The notes under the pieces were generated by a model, which was not told the DNA's origin, made no database searches, and saw only the letters and a list, made by a program, of their open reading frames with translations. Positions 7,453 through 15,357 of a DNA stretch of 17,076 nt are shown here, one piece after another. Within the stretch, counting starts at the first letter, position 1. The number at the start of each line of letters is the position of its first letter. Source of the DNA: JANQKX01 sp039028695 (GTDB lineage Bacteria > Pseudomonadota > Alphaproteobacteria > Kiloniellales > Kiloniellaceae); contig JBCCHN010000112.1 in assembly GCA_039028695.1 (NCBI GenBank), positions 1 to 17,076 on the forward strand, in the 5' to 3' direction. Made by a program: the position numbers and the translations under genes.

Positions 7453-8423
7453 ATATCGAATCCTTCTTGCCTTCAGGGATGTCCCTGTCTGACGCCATTG
7501 TCGTCTTGACGAGCGTTTCCAGCTTGGCTGTCTTGACCTTGGTCTGGTTCGCTCTTTTGCCGGCTGACCCAGGCGTACGCCGTGCACAAGGTTTAGCGCG
7601 CCAACGCGAGGCCATGCGCAGCGGTGCGCTGGCCCCAACGCGTCGCAAGGATCGCAAGCAATCATTGAGCATGATGCAATCCCTTGTGAACAAGCTAAAG
7701 CTGGCGCGCAGCCAACAGGCAAGAAAGGTTCAGATAAGTCTGCAGCAAGCCGGCTGGCGTTCCGACGACGCTGTGGTTCGGTACTTTTTCTTCAAGATCA
7801 CCCTGCCATTTGTGTTCGGTTTTACCGCGCTATTTCTGATTTACGGCTTAAATGCGTGGAATCTTGAAGGGCATATGAAGATCATATGCTGTATCGGGGC
7901 CGTCGTCGGCGGCATTTATGGGCCGGACCTCTTGATCAAGAACGCGGCACAGAAACGCCAGGACGCGATTAGGAAGGCACTCCCTGACGCCTTAGACCTA
8001 ATGGTGATTTGCGCCGAAGCAGGTCTGAGCCTGGACGCTACACTGATGCGCGTGTCCAACGAAATGGAAAAGGCAACACCGGAAATCGCGGATGAGTTTG
8101 CCCTGACCAGCATGGAATTGGGCTTCTTGCCGGACCGCAAGCAAGCCGTTCGGAATTTGGCGGAACGCTCTTCCCTCTCGGTGATGCGCGGCCTGTCCAA
8201 CACCTTGCTTCAATCCGAGCGATACGGCACCCCGTTGTCCAACTCATTGCGGGTCATGTCTGCAGAATCTCGAAACGAACGCATGATGAAGGCCGAGGAG
8301 AAGGCAGCCCGCCTGCCGGCCATGATGACCGTGCCCATGATCGTCTTTATTTTGCCGCCGCTGTTTGTGGTGCTGCTGGGGCCCGCCGCCCTATCCACCT
8401 ACGACAACTTCATTAACATGTAG
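7449..8423 (+). CDS. tadC: Flp pilus inner-membrane platform protein TadC (CpaH)
   Basis: Second T2SSF-family inner-membrane protein of the Tad machine, partner of TadB. The 324-residue product has an N-terminal helix (about 15-38), a basic cytoplasmic stretch, a helix pair (about 112-160), and the T2SSF domain from about 177. That domain begins ALPDALDLMVICAEAGLSL and includes ERYGTPLSNSLRVMSAESR. Two C-terminal helices end near the MTVPMIVFILPPLFVVLLGP segment. It overlaps tadB by four bases and is the last gene of the operon here. The usual downstream partner TadD and pseudopilin genes do not follow; the next gene is on the other strand. Its final codons and stop are part of a 20-bp tandem duplication (8404-8443). 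Confidence 0.95.
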   Translation: MNIESFLPSGMSLSDAIVVLTSVSSLAVLTLVWFALLPADPGVRRAQGLARQREAMRSGALAPTRRKDRKQSLSMMQSLVNKLKLARSQQARKVQISLQQAGWRSDDAVVRYFFFKITLPFVFGFTALFLIYGLNAWNLEGHMKIICCIGAVVGGIYGPDLLIKNAAQKRQDAIRKALPDALDLMVICAEAGLSLDATLMRVSNEMEKATPEIADEFALTSMELGFLPDRKQAVRNLAERSSLSVMRGLSNTLLQSERYGTPLSNSLRVMSAESRNERMMKAEEKAARLPAMMTVPMIVFILPPLFVVLLGPAALSTYDNFINM

Positions 8424-8443
8424 ACCGCTTCATCAACATGTAG
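8404..8443. repeat. 20-bp imperfect tandem duplication over the tadC stop codon
   Basis: Bases 8404-8423 (last tadC codons and TAG stop) and 8424-8443 match at 17 of 20 positions; the core CTTCATYAACATGTAGA is repeated with a single change. The second copy lies wholly after the stop, so the protein is unaffected. It looks like a slippage duplication that has begun to diverge. Confidence 0.85.
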
Positions 8444-8473
8444 AATTAGCGACGGTCGGAATTGCCAAAATCG

Positions 8474-8525
8474 CTTTTTATCATAGGAAAAAGGCTCATT
8501 CTTCATAGGAGGTTGGGCTTTTTTT
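8474..8525. terminator. Possible bidirectional terminator between convergent genes
   Basis: The stretch contains a CTTTTT/AAAAAG stem (8474-8479 with 8488-8493). An alternative pairs AAAAAG at 8488-8493 with CTTTTT at 8518-8523 and ends in a run of seven T (8519-8525). The GC part of either stem is poor. An exact 8-base direct repeat, TCATAGGA, occurs at 8481 and 8503. Its place between tadC (plus) and the small minus-strand gene makes a shared terminator plausible, but the structure is weak. Confidence 0.35.
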
Positions 8526-8541
8526 CATGGAAAAGCGACCC

Positions 8542-8811
8542 TCACTCGGCGAGCGCTAGGCAAAATCCGGCCATAGCGAAAAGCACAATCACCCCGATCA
8601 CAGCCCACCAAAATCCGCGTCGATAGGCTCCACCTTCATTGGTGGCGCGGCGGCGCACAGCTTCTGCCGCCTGCCGACCCGCCAAGAACCGCGGACCATT
8701 CAAGGCTTCGGTCTGAGCCAAATTTTCCCCAAGGCATGCCTCTTCAAGACCGACTCCTTCGCGGCCTGAGATACTCTGACCCGGTGGTTTCGGGTTTTGA
8801 CGCCTGTTCAA
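8542..8811 (-). CDS. Small single-helix membrane protein of unknown function
   Basis: I do not recognise this 89-residue protein. The N-terminal two thirds is hydrophilic, with Arg, Glu, Ala and Gly and no export signal. The C-terminus is one strong transmembrane helix (about 67-88: FWWAVIGVIVLFAMAGFCLA) preceded by two arginines, so a tail-anchored inner-membrane protein with a cytoplasmic N-terminus is likely. The start is TTG, supported by a near-perfect Shine-Dalgarno (AAGAGGGG) six bases upstream, which is the main reason to believe the gene. It faces tadC tail to tail and diverges from tamA. No promoter could be assigned with confidence, and a link to either neighbour is unproven. Confidence 0.6.
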   Translation of the reverse strand: MNRRQNPKPPGQSISGREGVGLEEACLGENLAQTEALNGPRFLAGRQAAEAVRRRATNEGGAYRRGFWWAVIGVIVLFAMAGFCLALAE

Positions 8812-8817
8812 AAATGA

Positions 8818-8825
8818 CCCCTCTT
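8818..8825 (-). promoter_or_regulatory. Strong Shine-Dalgarno selecting a TTG start
   Basis: On the minus strand AAGAGGGG is followed by six bases and then TTG (8811-8809). This decides the start of the small membrane-protein gene, which has no in-frame ATG near its beginning. Confidence 0.6.
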
Positions 8826-8860
8826 GGCAAGAATGTGATTTAACGGTCCTACTGACAGTC

Positions 8861-8887
8861 TTGCATTTCTGCGGGCCGGTGTATAAT
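8861..8887 (+). promoter_or_regulatory. Sigma-70-type promoter for tamA-tamB
   Basis: A perfect -10 box TATAAT (8882-8887) has TTGCAT (8861-8866) 15 bases upstream as a -35 element. The spacing is two bases shorter than ideal. Transcription would begin near 8894 and read a leader of about 220 bases into tamA. It is the best promoter-like sequence I noticed in the window. Confidence 0.55.
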
Positions 8888-8922
8888 CCCTACGATAAGG
8901 AAAATGTATAAAGAGCTTCATC

Positions 8923-8951
8923 AAATAAAAACAATAAGTTATTGTTTATTT
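8923..8951 (+). repeat. AT-rich inverted repeat in the tamA leader
   Basis: The arms 8923-8937 and 8939-8951 are complementary apart from a two-A bulge; the centre CAATAAGTTATTG (8932-8944) is a perfect odd palindrome about G8938. It begins about 30 bases after the predicted transcription start, so it could be an operator or a leader hairpin. The stretch is almost pure A/T inside otherwise GC-rich DNA. The rest of the leader up to 9114 shows nothing else that I can name. Confidence 0.5.
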
Positions 8952-9114
8952 CTAATGCCATCAACGAAGACACCTTTGGGGAGGATGTGGAACTTGATCG
9001 GAATGAACGCAATGGGATGGCGCTCTAGATGCACCTTGCCATGCCGACTGCGCTGGCAGCGTCTCGACTTTCTGGCCGCCCCCTAAACCCTTGCTCCAAG
9101 CCAAACTGGATTTA

Positions 9115-10938
9115 ATGTCCTTTAACCGACGGATTTGGTTGGTTTTGCTGCTTGTCGCATGGTCGGGCCAAAGTGGGCTGCGGGCTCAAGAGACCCCCGA
9201 GACCGAACAGGAAAGCCAAGGCGATCAATCGGCCTATCAGGTCAAGATTGAAGGTCTCGAGAATAACGACTCTCTCAAGGAAACCATCGAAAAAATCTCC
9301 CGTTTGATTGCTCTTCAAAGCACCCCGACAGCAAGCCAGGCGGGCCTCTTGCGCCGGGTTGAAGAGGACAAAAAACGCTTTGAGACCGCTCTTAGGTCCG
9401 ACGGCTTTTACGACTATACGATCGAGTCGGAAATCGACGATCAGACCGCTCCTCCCACCATCGCCATCCAAATCGACAGCGGACTGCAATATAAGCTGCA
9501 AGACTACGACATCCAGTATGATCCACCGGATCCGGACCTGCCCGGCGCCCCGTCGGCATTAGGCCTTCGCATCGGCATGCCGGCCAGGGCGGCGCCGATC
9601 ACCGCAGCGCAAAACAACCTTATCAAGCTGCTGAACGATCAAGGTTATCCCCTGGCCACCATCGCCAATCAGGAAGCCGTGGTTGATCACGCAGACGACA
9701 GCATGTCTGTGACACTAACGGTCGATCAAGGTCCCAAGGCCACCTTCGGCCCCATATCCTTCGACGGCTTTTCAGAAGTCGAGGAAGCCTATCTGCACCG
9801 CATCGCCAACTGGCCGGTCGGAGAGACCTTTGATCAGCGCCGCATCGACGAACTACGCCAAGACCTCTTGGAGACCAATCTGTTTGATTCGGTTCAGATC
9901 GCCCCGATCACGGAGGTCGACGCCGAAGGCCAAGCAGCGGTCATGGTGACGGTGGTCGAGCGCAAGGCCCGGTCCATCGGCCTCGGTGTGAGCTTTTCCA
10001 GCGATGACGAAGGCTTTGGCGGCGAGGCTTCCTGGGAACATCGGAACTTTTTTGGAGAGCAGGAAACCCTGCGTTTCAGCCTGGAAGCCAATCAAATCCG
10101 ACAGGAAGCGAATGCAACCTTCCGCAAGCCTAATTTTATCGAACTGGACCAGGCCCTGGTCCTGGAAAGCGGCTTAATTAAGCAAGACACCGATGCCTTC
10201 GAGGAGACGTCCATCAATACCTTCGCCGGGCTGGAAAGGGAGATTGACGACATCTGGACCCTTGGCGCGGGCGGCAGCCTGGAATGGTCCAAGATCGAGG
10301 ACACCACCAGTCGCGATACCTTTTTGATCGGCGGCGTGCCGCTATTCGCCAAGCTGGATCAGAGCAACGACCTGCTCAACCCGACCAAAGGCTATCGGAT
10401 TAATTTTGATACGACCCCGTACCTTGGTCGGGTTCCATCGGAAAGCGACACTATTGCCTTCTTGAACAACGAAGCCCAAGTAACCGGGTACTATTCGCCC
10501 TTCAACAGCGAGTTGGTGACCCTGGCAGGCCGGGGTAAAATCGGCAGTATTGTTGGCGAGGCCACTGCCACCTTGCCCGCTAACAAGCGCTTTTATGCGG
10601 GCGGCGGCGGCTCAATCCGAGGCTATGAATTTCAGTCGGTCGGGCCCTTGGACGAGAACAACGACCCGATCGGCGGGCGTTCATTGTTGGAACTGAGCCT
10701 AGAGTTGCGGTTTCGGGTCAATGAAACTTTTGGAGTCGTGCCTTTTCTTGATGGCGGTAATGTTTACGATGACGAATTGCCAGATTTTTCGGAGGACCTG
10801 CAATGGGCTGGTGGGCTTGGACTACGGTATTTCTCGGCCATCGGCCCCATCCGCTTTGATATCGCCTTTCCGATCAACCGGCGATCGGGCGTAGATGATG
10901 CCTTCCAATTCTACATCTCCATCGGCCAATCCTTCTAA
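9115..10938 (+). CDS. tamA: Outer-membrane assembly factor TamA (Omp85/BamA family)
   Basis: Outer-membrane beta-barrel of the translocation and assembly module, which works with TamB to insert certain outer-membrane proteins and in lipid transport. From the ATG at 9115 the product has 607 residues with a clear signal peptide: Arg5-Arg6, a hydrophobic core from Leu9, and likely cleavage after Ala24 (LRA). A TTG at 9091 would put eight non-signal residues in front, so 9115 is preferred. POTRA-type repeats fill about 40-270, and the barrel runs from about 295 to the end. The Omp85 loop-6 motif is IRGY (501-504) within a Gly-rich run, and the chain ends in Phe as expected of an outer-membrane beta-signal. 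Length is close to the family norm. tamB follows and overlaps. A BamA-like paralogue is the alternative, but the tamB neighbour favours TamA. Confidence 0.93.
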   Translation: MSFNRRIWLVLLLVAWSGQSGLRAQETPETEQESQGDQSAYQVKIEGLENNDSLKETIEKISRLIALQSTPTASQAGLLRRVEEDKKRFETALRSDGFYDYTIESEIDDQTAPPTIAIQIDSGLQYKLQDYDIQYDPPDPDLPGAPSALGLRIGMPARAAPITAAQNNLIKLLNDQGYPLATIANQEAVVDHADDSMSVTLTVDQGPKATFGPISFDGFSEVEEAYLHRIANWPVGETFDQRRIDELRQDLLETNLFDSVQIAPITEVDAEGQAAVMVTVVERKARSIGLGVSFSSDDEGFGGEASWEHRNFFGEQETLRFSLEANQIRQEANATFRKPNFIELDQALVLESGLIKQDTDAFEETSINTFAGLEREIDDIWTLGAGGSLEWSKIEDTTSRDTFLIGGVPLFAKLDQSNDLLNPTKGYRINFDTTPYLGRVPSESDTIAFLNNEAQVTGYYSPFNSELVTLAGRGKIGSIVGEATATLPANKRFYAGGGGSIRGYEFQSVGPLDENNDPIGGRSLLELSLELRFRVNETFGVVPFLDGGNVYDDELPDFSEDLQWAGGLGLRYFSAIGPIRFDIAFPINRRSGVDDAFQFYISIGQSF

Positions 10939-13900
10939 AAGGCGCGTTCTGAAATGGACCGGCCTTGGGCTTATGGCCACGCTCTTGGTGGTTCTGGCGG
11001 TCGGGCTGGGCGGTTTTTTATGGCTTAACTCGGAATCCGGTCAGCAAAGCGTGGTCCGCCTCATCGAACACGAAGTCACCACGCCTGGCGAAATTGAGCT
11101 GACCATTGGGGCCCTGGATGGCTCATTGCTCGACAGCTTTTCCCTCCAGGGTATCCAGGTGGCGGATGGAAAGGGGGCATGGCTGACCATCCAACAGGTG
11201 GATGCGACTTGGACGCCGTGGGATCTGCTTAAGGGTCAATTGGTGATTGACGCCCTGACGGTCTCCAATCTGTCCTTGGAAAGATTGCCCGAGGGCGATG
11301 AGGCTCAAAACGACGCCAGGGCCGATATGGGTTTTCCGCAATTGCCCGTTGAGGTCCGGCTAAAGGACCTCACGGTAACCCGGGCCCAACTGGCAGCGGC
11401 GGTTCTGGGCGAGGCGATGACGTTCGACCTGAAGGCCGGCGCATCAGCGACTGCGGATAATGGCCTCGATGGGAATCTGACACTCGAAAGGACCGACGGT
11501 ACGGGCGGGTTAGTGGAAGCGAACGCCAGTTACCATCCTGGACGGGGCACCTTGGATTTATCCCTGCACGCGGCCGAACCTGCCGGCGGCTTACTCGCCC
11601 GTTTAGCAGATCTGCCGGGTCTGCCGGCGCTTTCCCTTTCCCTAACCGGCAGCGGACCGGCACAGAACTGGCAGGGTGAATTGGCGGGGCAAGCAGACGG
11701 CCTGGCCTCTCTCCAGGCGGAGATCGCCTTAAATGTAACCGCTCCCATCGAATTGGGACTGCAAGGCACTTCCCAAGTTACGCCTCCCAGCTCTGAATGG
11801 GCCATGCTGGGCCAGAACCAGGCGTTCGATCTCAATCTCGCCTGGCAAGACGATGAGCAATTACTAGAATTCTCCCACCTTGACCTGAAATCCGACACCC
11901 TCGACCTAAGCGGCCAGGGCACCTTGGACATAGCTAAGCTAGACAGGGGCGAAGACTCTCTTAACGCGTCGCTCTCCCTACACATAAAAGACCCAGCCCC
12001 CTTCTTGGATTTCAGCGATCCCTTCCGCTTTTTGGAGCTGGATCTCACGGCAGACCTGGCGGGGCCCCTCGCCGGGCCATCGATCACTTTGAAGGGGCAG
12101 CTGCAAAGCCTCCGTCTTGACACCTTATCTGCGGCCTCCGCCGAAATAGACGCGGCGATAAATGACAGCCGCGTGCCCCTGGATGGCAGCCAGCCCCTGC
12201 CCTTCTCAGCAGTGCTCAATCTGCAAGACTTTGCCTTGGATGTTGATCAGGTCGATCCCCTCTTAGCAGGTCAAAGCAAGCTTTCCCTGGCCGGTCAATT
12301 CGACCCCGAGAGCGCCGACCTTTCCACCCGCTCCATCACTTTGACCAATCCGCAAAGCGAGCTTGACGCAAGCGGTACCATTAATCTGGATAGCCTGGCG
12401 GGGCAGTTCGAGGGAAGCCTTGCCGTCGCCAGTATTGCCCCCTTACTGCAAGATCTGGACTTGCCCATCGATGGCCAAGGCGCCGTCGACTTTGCTTTGC
12501 AAAGCCCCGATTTTGCCAATGCGTTGGCGGTCGACCTGTCGGCCCGTTTGACTCAGTTTCGCAGCGGGCTGGACGAAGCAGACGTCCTTCTCGGAAGTAC
12601 GCCAGAAATAAAGGGCCGACTTGACCTGGACTACTCAAGTGACAGCTTCCAGCTCAAAGGCCTTGAGGTGGCCGGTGCCGATCTTACCGTCACCGGGGAG
12701 CTGCAAGCCCCCTTGTCCTTCGATCGCTTATATGGCGACTTCACCGCCCAGGCAACCGACCTCTCCGGCCTTTCTGAAAGCCTTGGCATGGATTTAGGTG
12801 GCATGGCGGACTTGTCGGTTCACCTGGAAGGTCCCCTTGAGGCCTTGGTGGCCGACGGCAGCCTTAACGCCTCCCAATTGACCCTGTCCGGACAAGCCGT
12901 GGATGCCCTATCCGGTTCCTATAAGCTCCAGTCCCTTGATGAGTTGCCGACGGGGAACATTCAGTTGACGGCCGAGACGGAATGGGGATCCGCCCAGTTT
13001 CGTAGCTCATTCGAGCTCCCCGCAGACCGTCTGAACCTCTCTGATCTGAGCGTAACTCTGCGAAGCACAACCGCGACTGGGCACCTCAGCTTGCCCTTCG
13101 AGCAACCGCTCGCGACCGCGGAGCTGGCCGTGGAAGCAACCGATTTAGCGGCCTGGTCAGATGTCCTGTCAGAACCAATCTCGGGTCAAGTCACCGGACA
13201 GGTCCAGCTGCTACCGGAACAAGGTCTGCAGGCAGGCAAATTCAATTTGGCGGGAAAAAGCCTTTCTTTCCAAGATATCCAAGCCGACGGCTTAACCCTT
13301 ACCGGGGCTTTGACAGACCTCTTCGGCGACCCAAAGGGCGACGCCAAGTTGACCGCACAATCTATTTCAGCAGCTGATCTTTCTTTGCAAAGCCTGTCGC
13401 TTACCGCTAAGGGCTCCCGCAGCAGCGCGGCCCTCAGCCTAACCGCCGAGGGGGACCTTGCCGGCCCCTTTGATCTGACTTTCCAGGGAGACCTAAAGCT
13501 TGCCACCGATAGTCTGCAAATCAACCTAAACGATTTGTCGGGCCATATCTTCGATCATCCCTATCGCCTGCAGTCGCCGCTAACAGCATCCATCGGCCAA
13601 GATAGTCTCAGCATCAATGGCCTTGATTTCACCTATCACGACGGCCGCCTGCAGGGAGATTTTCAGCAAGACGCCGACCAAGTTCAGGGCGAGGTGAAGC
13701 TCAGCTCCTTTCCTTTGGAGCTTCTGTCATTGCTTTCTCCCTCATATGCGATGACCGGCCATATGGACGGCAGCCTGGCGCTGTCGGGTGCCATCGACAA
13801 TCCGACCGCCAAACTGCATCTTTCCACCGAGACTATGGGCCTGACCGGCCAAACCGGGGAAGGCCTGCCCCGTGCGACTCTTTTGGTGGACGGCACCCTT

Positions 13901-15328
13901 GCCGAACAGCGCCTGACCTTATCCGGCGAGTTTTCCGGCTTTACCGAGCGCAGCCTTTTGCTCGATCTGGAATTGCCGCTTCAGCTGTCCCTCAAAGACT
14001 ATAGCGCAACGCTGCTTGAGACAGAGCCCTTTTCCGCTGACATTGCCTTCAACAGCAAGCTGGGCCCGCTTGCGGAGTTGTTTTTGCCCAACGAGCACCT
14101 CTTCAGCGGGGATATCCATCTTGACCTGGAGGCAGCCGGCACATTAGACGAGCCCCGGCTCAGTGGCGGCATGAATATCAGTAAGGGTGTATACGAGAAT
14201 CTGGATACGGGCACGCTGCTTCGCGAAATCACCCTCACTGCCGAGGCCGAAGACCGGCTCTTGACTGTCACCGAGCTCTCTGCCCAAGCCGGCTCCAAGG
14301 GCCGCATTACCGGCGGCGGCACAATCGAATTCGACATCGACGACGAGATCCCGCTGGCCCTGCAAGTGGTATTCAACAATGCCCTCTTGGTGAACCGTGA
14401 CGATGTGACCGCCATCACCGAGGGTGAACTCACTCTTGGAGGACCCCTGCATGACCTGCTCTTGCAAGGCCAGATCCGAACCAGCGATGTCGAGATTCAG
14501 ATCCTGGATGAACTCCCTCCCGAAGTGGTCAGCATGGATGTCATCGAAATCAATAAAAAGGGTGAAACAGACGACGGGGAGATCGCGGAAGACCGCCCCA
14601 GCGCCAGCTCCAGCATCCTGCGGCTCGATTTAGGGATCAAAATGCCTCGGCGAGTCTTTGTTCGGGGCCGTGGCTTGGACAGTGAATGGTCCGGTGACTT
14701 AAGGGTCACCGGTACCGCCGCCGCCCCCCGCATCGAAGGCCAACTTGAGCCTGTGCGCGGACAGTTTTCCTTTGCCGGAAAGGTCTTCCGGCTCGAGCGG
14801 GGCACCATCACCTTTGACGGCAGCGCGAACTTGAACCCGCTGTTGAATTTGGACCTGGTTTACAATAGGGCCGGCTTCGAGGCGATTATCCGCATTTTCG
14901 GAACCGCCGACGATCCGGACTTTGAGCTAACCTCGCGGCCCTCCCTGCCCGATGATGAGATCCTCGCCAAGGTCCTGTTTGACAAGTCGACGGGCCAATT
15001 GAGCGCCGTAGAGGCCTTGGAACTGGCCGCCGCCGTCGCCACCATTACCGGAACCGGCCCTTCGGGCGCGGGCATCATGGACAAGATCCGCACCAAGCTT
15101 GGGGTCGATGTGCTGCGGGTTGGCTCCAGCGACAGCGGTCAGGGCGCCAATGTTACCGTGGGCAACTACTTGACCGACGGAGTCTATGTGGGCATCGACC
15201 AAGGCACGGAAGAGCAAAGCACCCGCGCGACTGTGGAGCTGGAAGTCACCCCGAACCTCACCATAAATTCCGACGTGGGTCAGGACAATCAAGGTCGGGT
15301 TGGCATCAAGTGGCGATGGGATTACTAA
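10895..15328 (+). CDS. tamB: Translocation and assembly module protein TamB
   Basis: Very large inner-membrane-anchored protein that spans the periplasm as a long beta-groove and contacts TamA. It is a member of the AsmA/TamB group of lipid-bridge proteins. The 1477-residue product has a basic N-terminus (Lys15, Arg16, Arg17, Lys20), one transmembrane helix (about 22-44) and more than 1000 residues of Leu/Ser/Asp/Gly-rich alternating beta pattern. The conserved TamB C-terminal domain (DUF490, about 1130-1477) includes VRGRGLDSEWSGDLRVTG, LPDDEILAKVLFDKS and the end GIKWRWDY. Length matches full-sized TamB. The start (ATGATG) lies inside tamA, giving a 44-base overlap. No good Shine-Dalgarno precedes it, so translation is probably coupled to tamA. 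Confidence 0.96.
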   Translation: MMPSNSTSPSANPSKRRVLKWTGLGLMATLLVVLAVGLGGFLWLNSESGQQSVVRLIEHEVTTPGEIELTIGALDGSLLDSFSLQGIQVADGKGAWLTIQQVDATWTPWDLLKGQLVIDALTVSNLSLERLPEGDEAQNDARADMGFPQLPVEVRLKDLTVTRAQLAAAVLGEAMTFDLKAGASATADNGLDGNLTLERTDGTGGLVEANASYHPGRGTLDLSLHAAEPAGGLLARLADLPGLPALSLSLTGSGPAQNWQGELAGQADGLASLQAEIALNVTAPIELGLQGTSQVTPPSSEWAMLGQNQAFDLNLAWQDDEQLLEFSHLDLKSDTLDLSGQGTLDIAKLDRGEDSLNASLSLHIKDPAPFLDFSDPFRFLELDLTADLAGPLAGPSITLKGQLQSLRLDTLSAASAEIDAAINDSRVPLDGSQPLPFSAVLNLQDFALDVDQVDPLLAGQSKLSLAGQFDPESADLSTRSITLTNPQSELDASGTINLDSLAGQFEGSLAVASIAPLLQDLDLPIDGQGAVDFALQSPDFANALAVDLSARLTQFRSGLDEADVLLGSTPEIKGRLDLDYSSDSFQLKGLEVAGADLTVTGELQAPLSFDRLYGDFTAQATDLSGLSESLGMDLGGMADLSVHLEGPLEALVADGSLNASQLTLSGQAVDALSGSYKLQSLDELPTGNIQLTAETEWGSAQFRSSFELPADRLNLSDLSVTLRSTTATGHLSLPFEQPLATAELAVEATDLAAWSDVLSEPISGQVTGQVQLLPEQGLQAGKFNLAGKSLSFQDIQADGLTLTGALTDLFGDPKGDAKLTAQSISAADLSLQSLSLTAKGSRSSAALSLTAEGDLAGPFDLTFQGDLKLATDSLQINLNDLSGHIFDHPYRLQSPLTASIGQDSLSINGLDFTYHDGRLQGDFQQDADQVQGEVKLSSFPLELLSLLSPSYAMTGHMDGSLALSGAIDNPTAKLHLSTETMGLTGQTGEGLPRATLLVDGTLAEQRLTLSGEFSGFTERSLLLDLELPLQLSLKDYSATLLETEPFSADIAFNSKLGPLAELFLPNEHLFSGDIHLDLEAAGTLDEPRLSGGMNISKGVYENLDTGTLLREITLTAEAEDRLLTVTELSAQAGSKGRITGGGTIEFDIDDEIPLALQVVFNNALLVNRDDVTAITEGELTLGGPLHDLLLQGQIRTSDVEIQILDELPPEVVSMDVIEINKKGETDDGEIAEDRPSASSSILRLDLGIKMPRRVFVRGRGLDSEWSGDLRVTGTAAAPRIEGQLEPVRGQFSFAGKVFRLERGTITFDGSANLNPLLNLDLVYNRAGFEAIIRIFGTADDPDFELTSRPSLPDDEILAKVLFDKSTGQLSAVEALELAAAVATITGTGPSGAGIMDKIRTKLGVDVLRVGSSDSGQGANVTVGNYLTDGVYVGIDQGTEEQSTRATVELEVTPNLTINSDVGQDNQGRVGIKWRWDY

Positions 15329-15334
15329 TTTTTT

Positions 15335-15357
15335 GGGTCCTTTAGACCCTAGGGTCT
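15335..15357. repeat. Competing hairpins between convergent genes
   Basis: GGGTC (15335-15339), GACCC (15345-15349) and GGGTC (15352-15356) allow two alternative stems. The second is the perfect 14-bp palindrome AGACCCTAGGGTCT at 15344-15357. The T-run (15329-15334) lies before the hairpin on the plus strand, and neither strand has a U-tract after the stem, so a classical intrinsic terminator is not supported. It overlaps the stop codon of the minus-strand gene and may still help end convergent transcription. Confidence 0.45.

Noticed and set aside
8904..9086. 60-codon plus-strand reading frame in the tamA leader
   Set aside because: AAGG sits only three bases before its ATG, the ATG is about 10 bases from the predicted transcription start, it contains the palindrome, and the product has no recognisable pattern. 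A leader peptide is not excluded but not supported.
9091..9114. TTG at 9091 as the start of tamA
   Set aside because: It would place eight residues before an excellent signal peptide that begins at the ATG at 9115, and has no Shine-Dalgarno.
11530..12219. 229-codon minus-strand open frame
   Set aside because: Antisense to tamB; Ser/Arg/Pro-rich composition is what a shadow of a Leu/Ser/Ala-rich gene gives.
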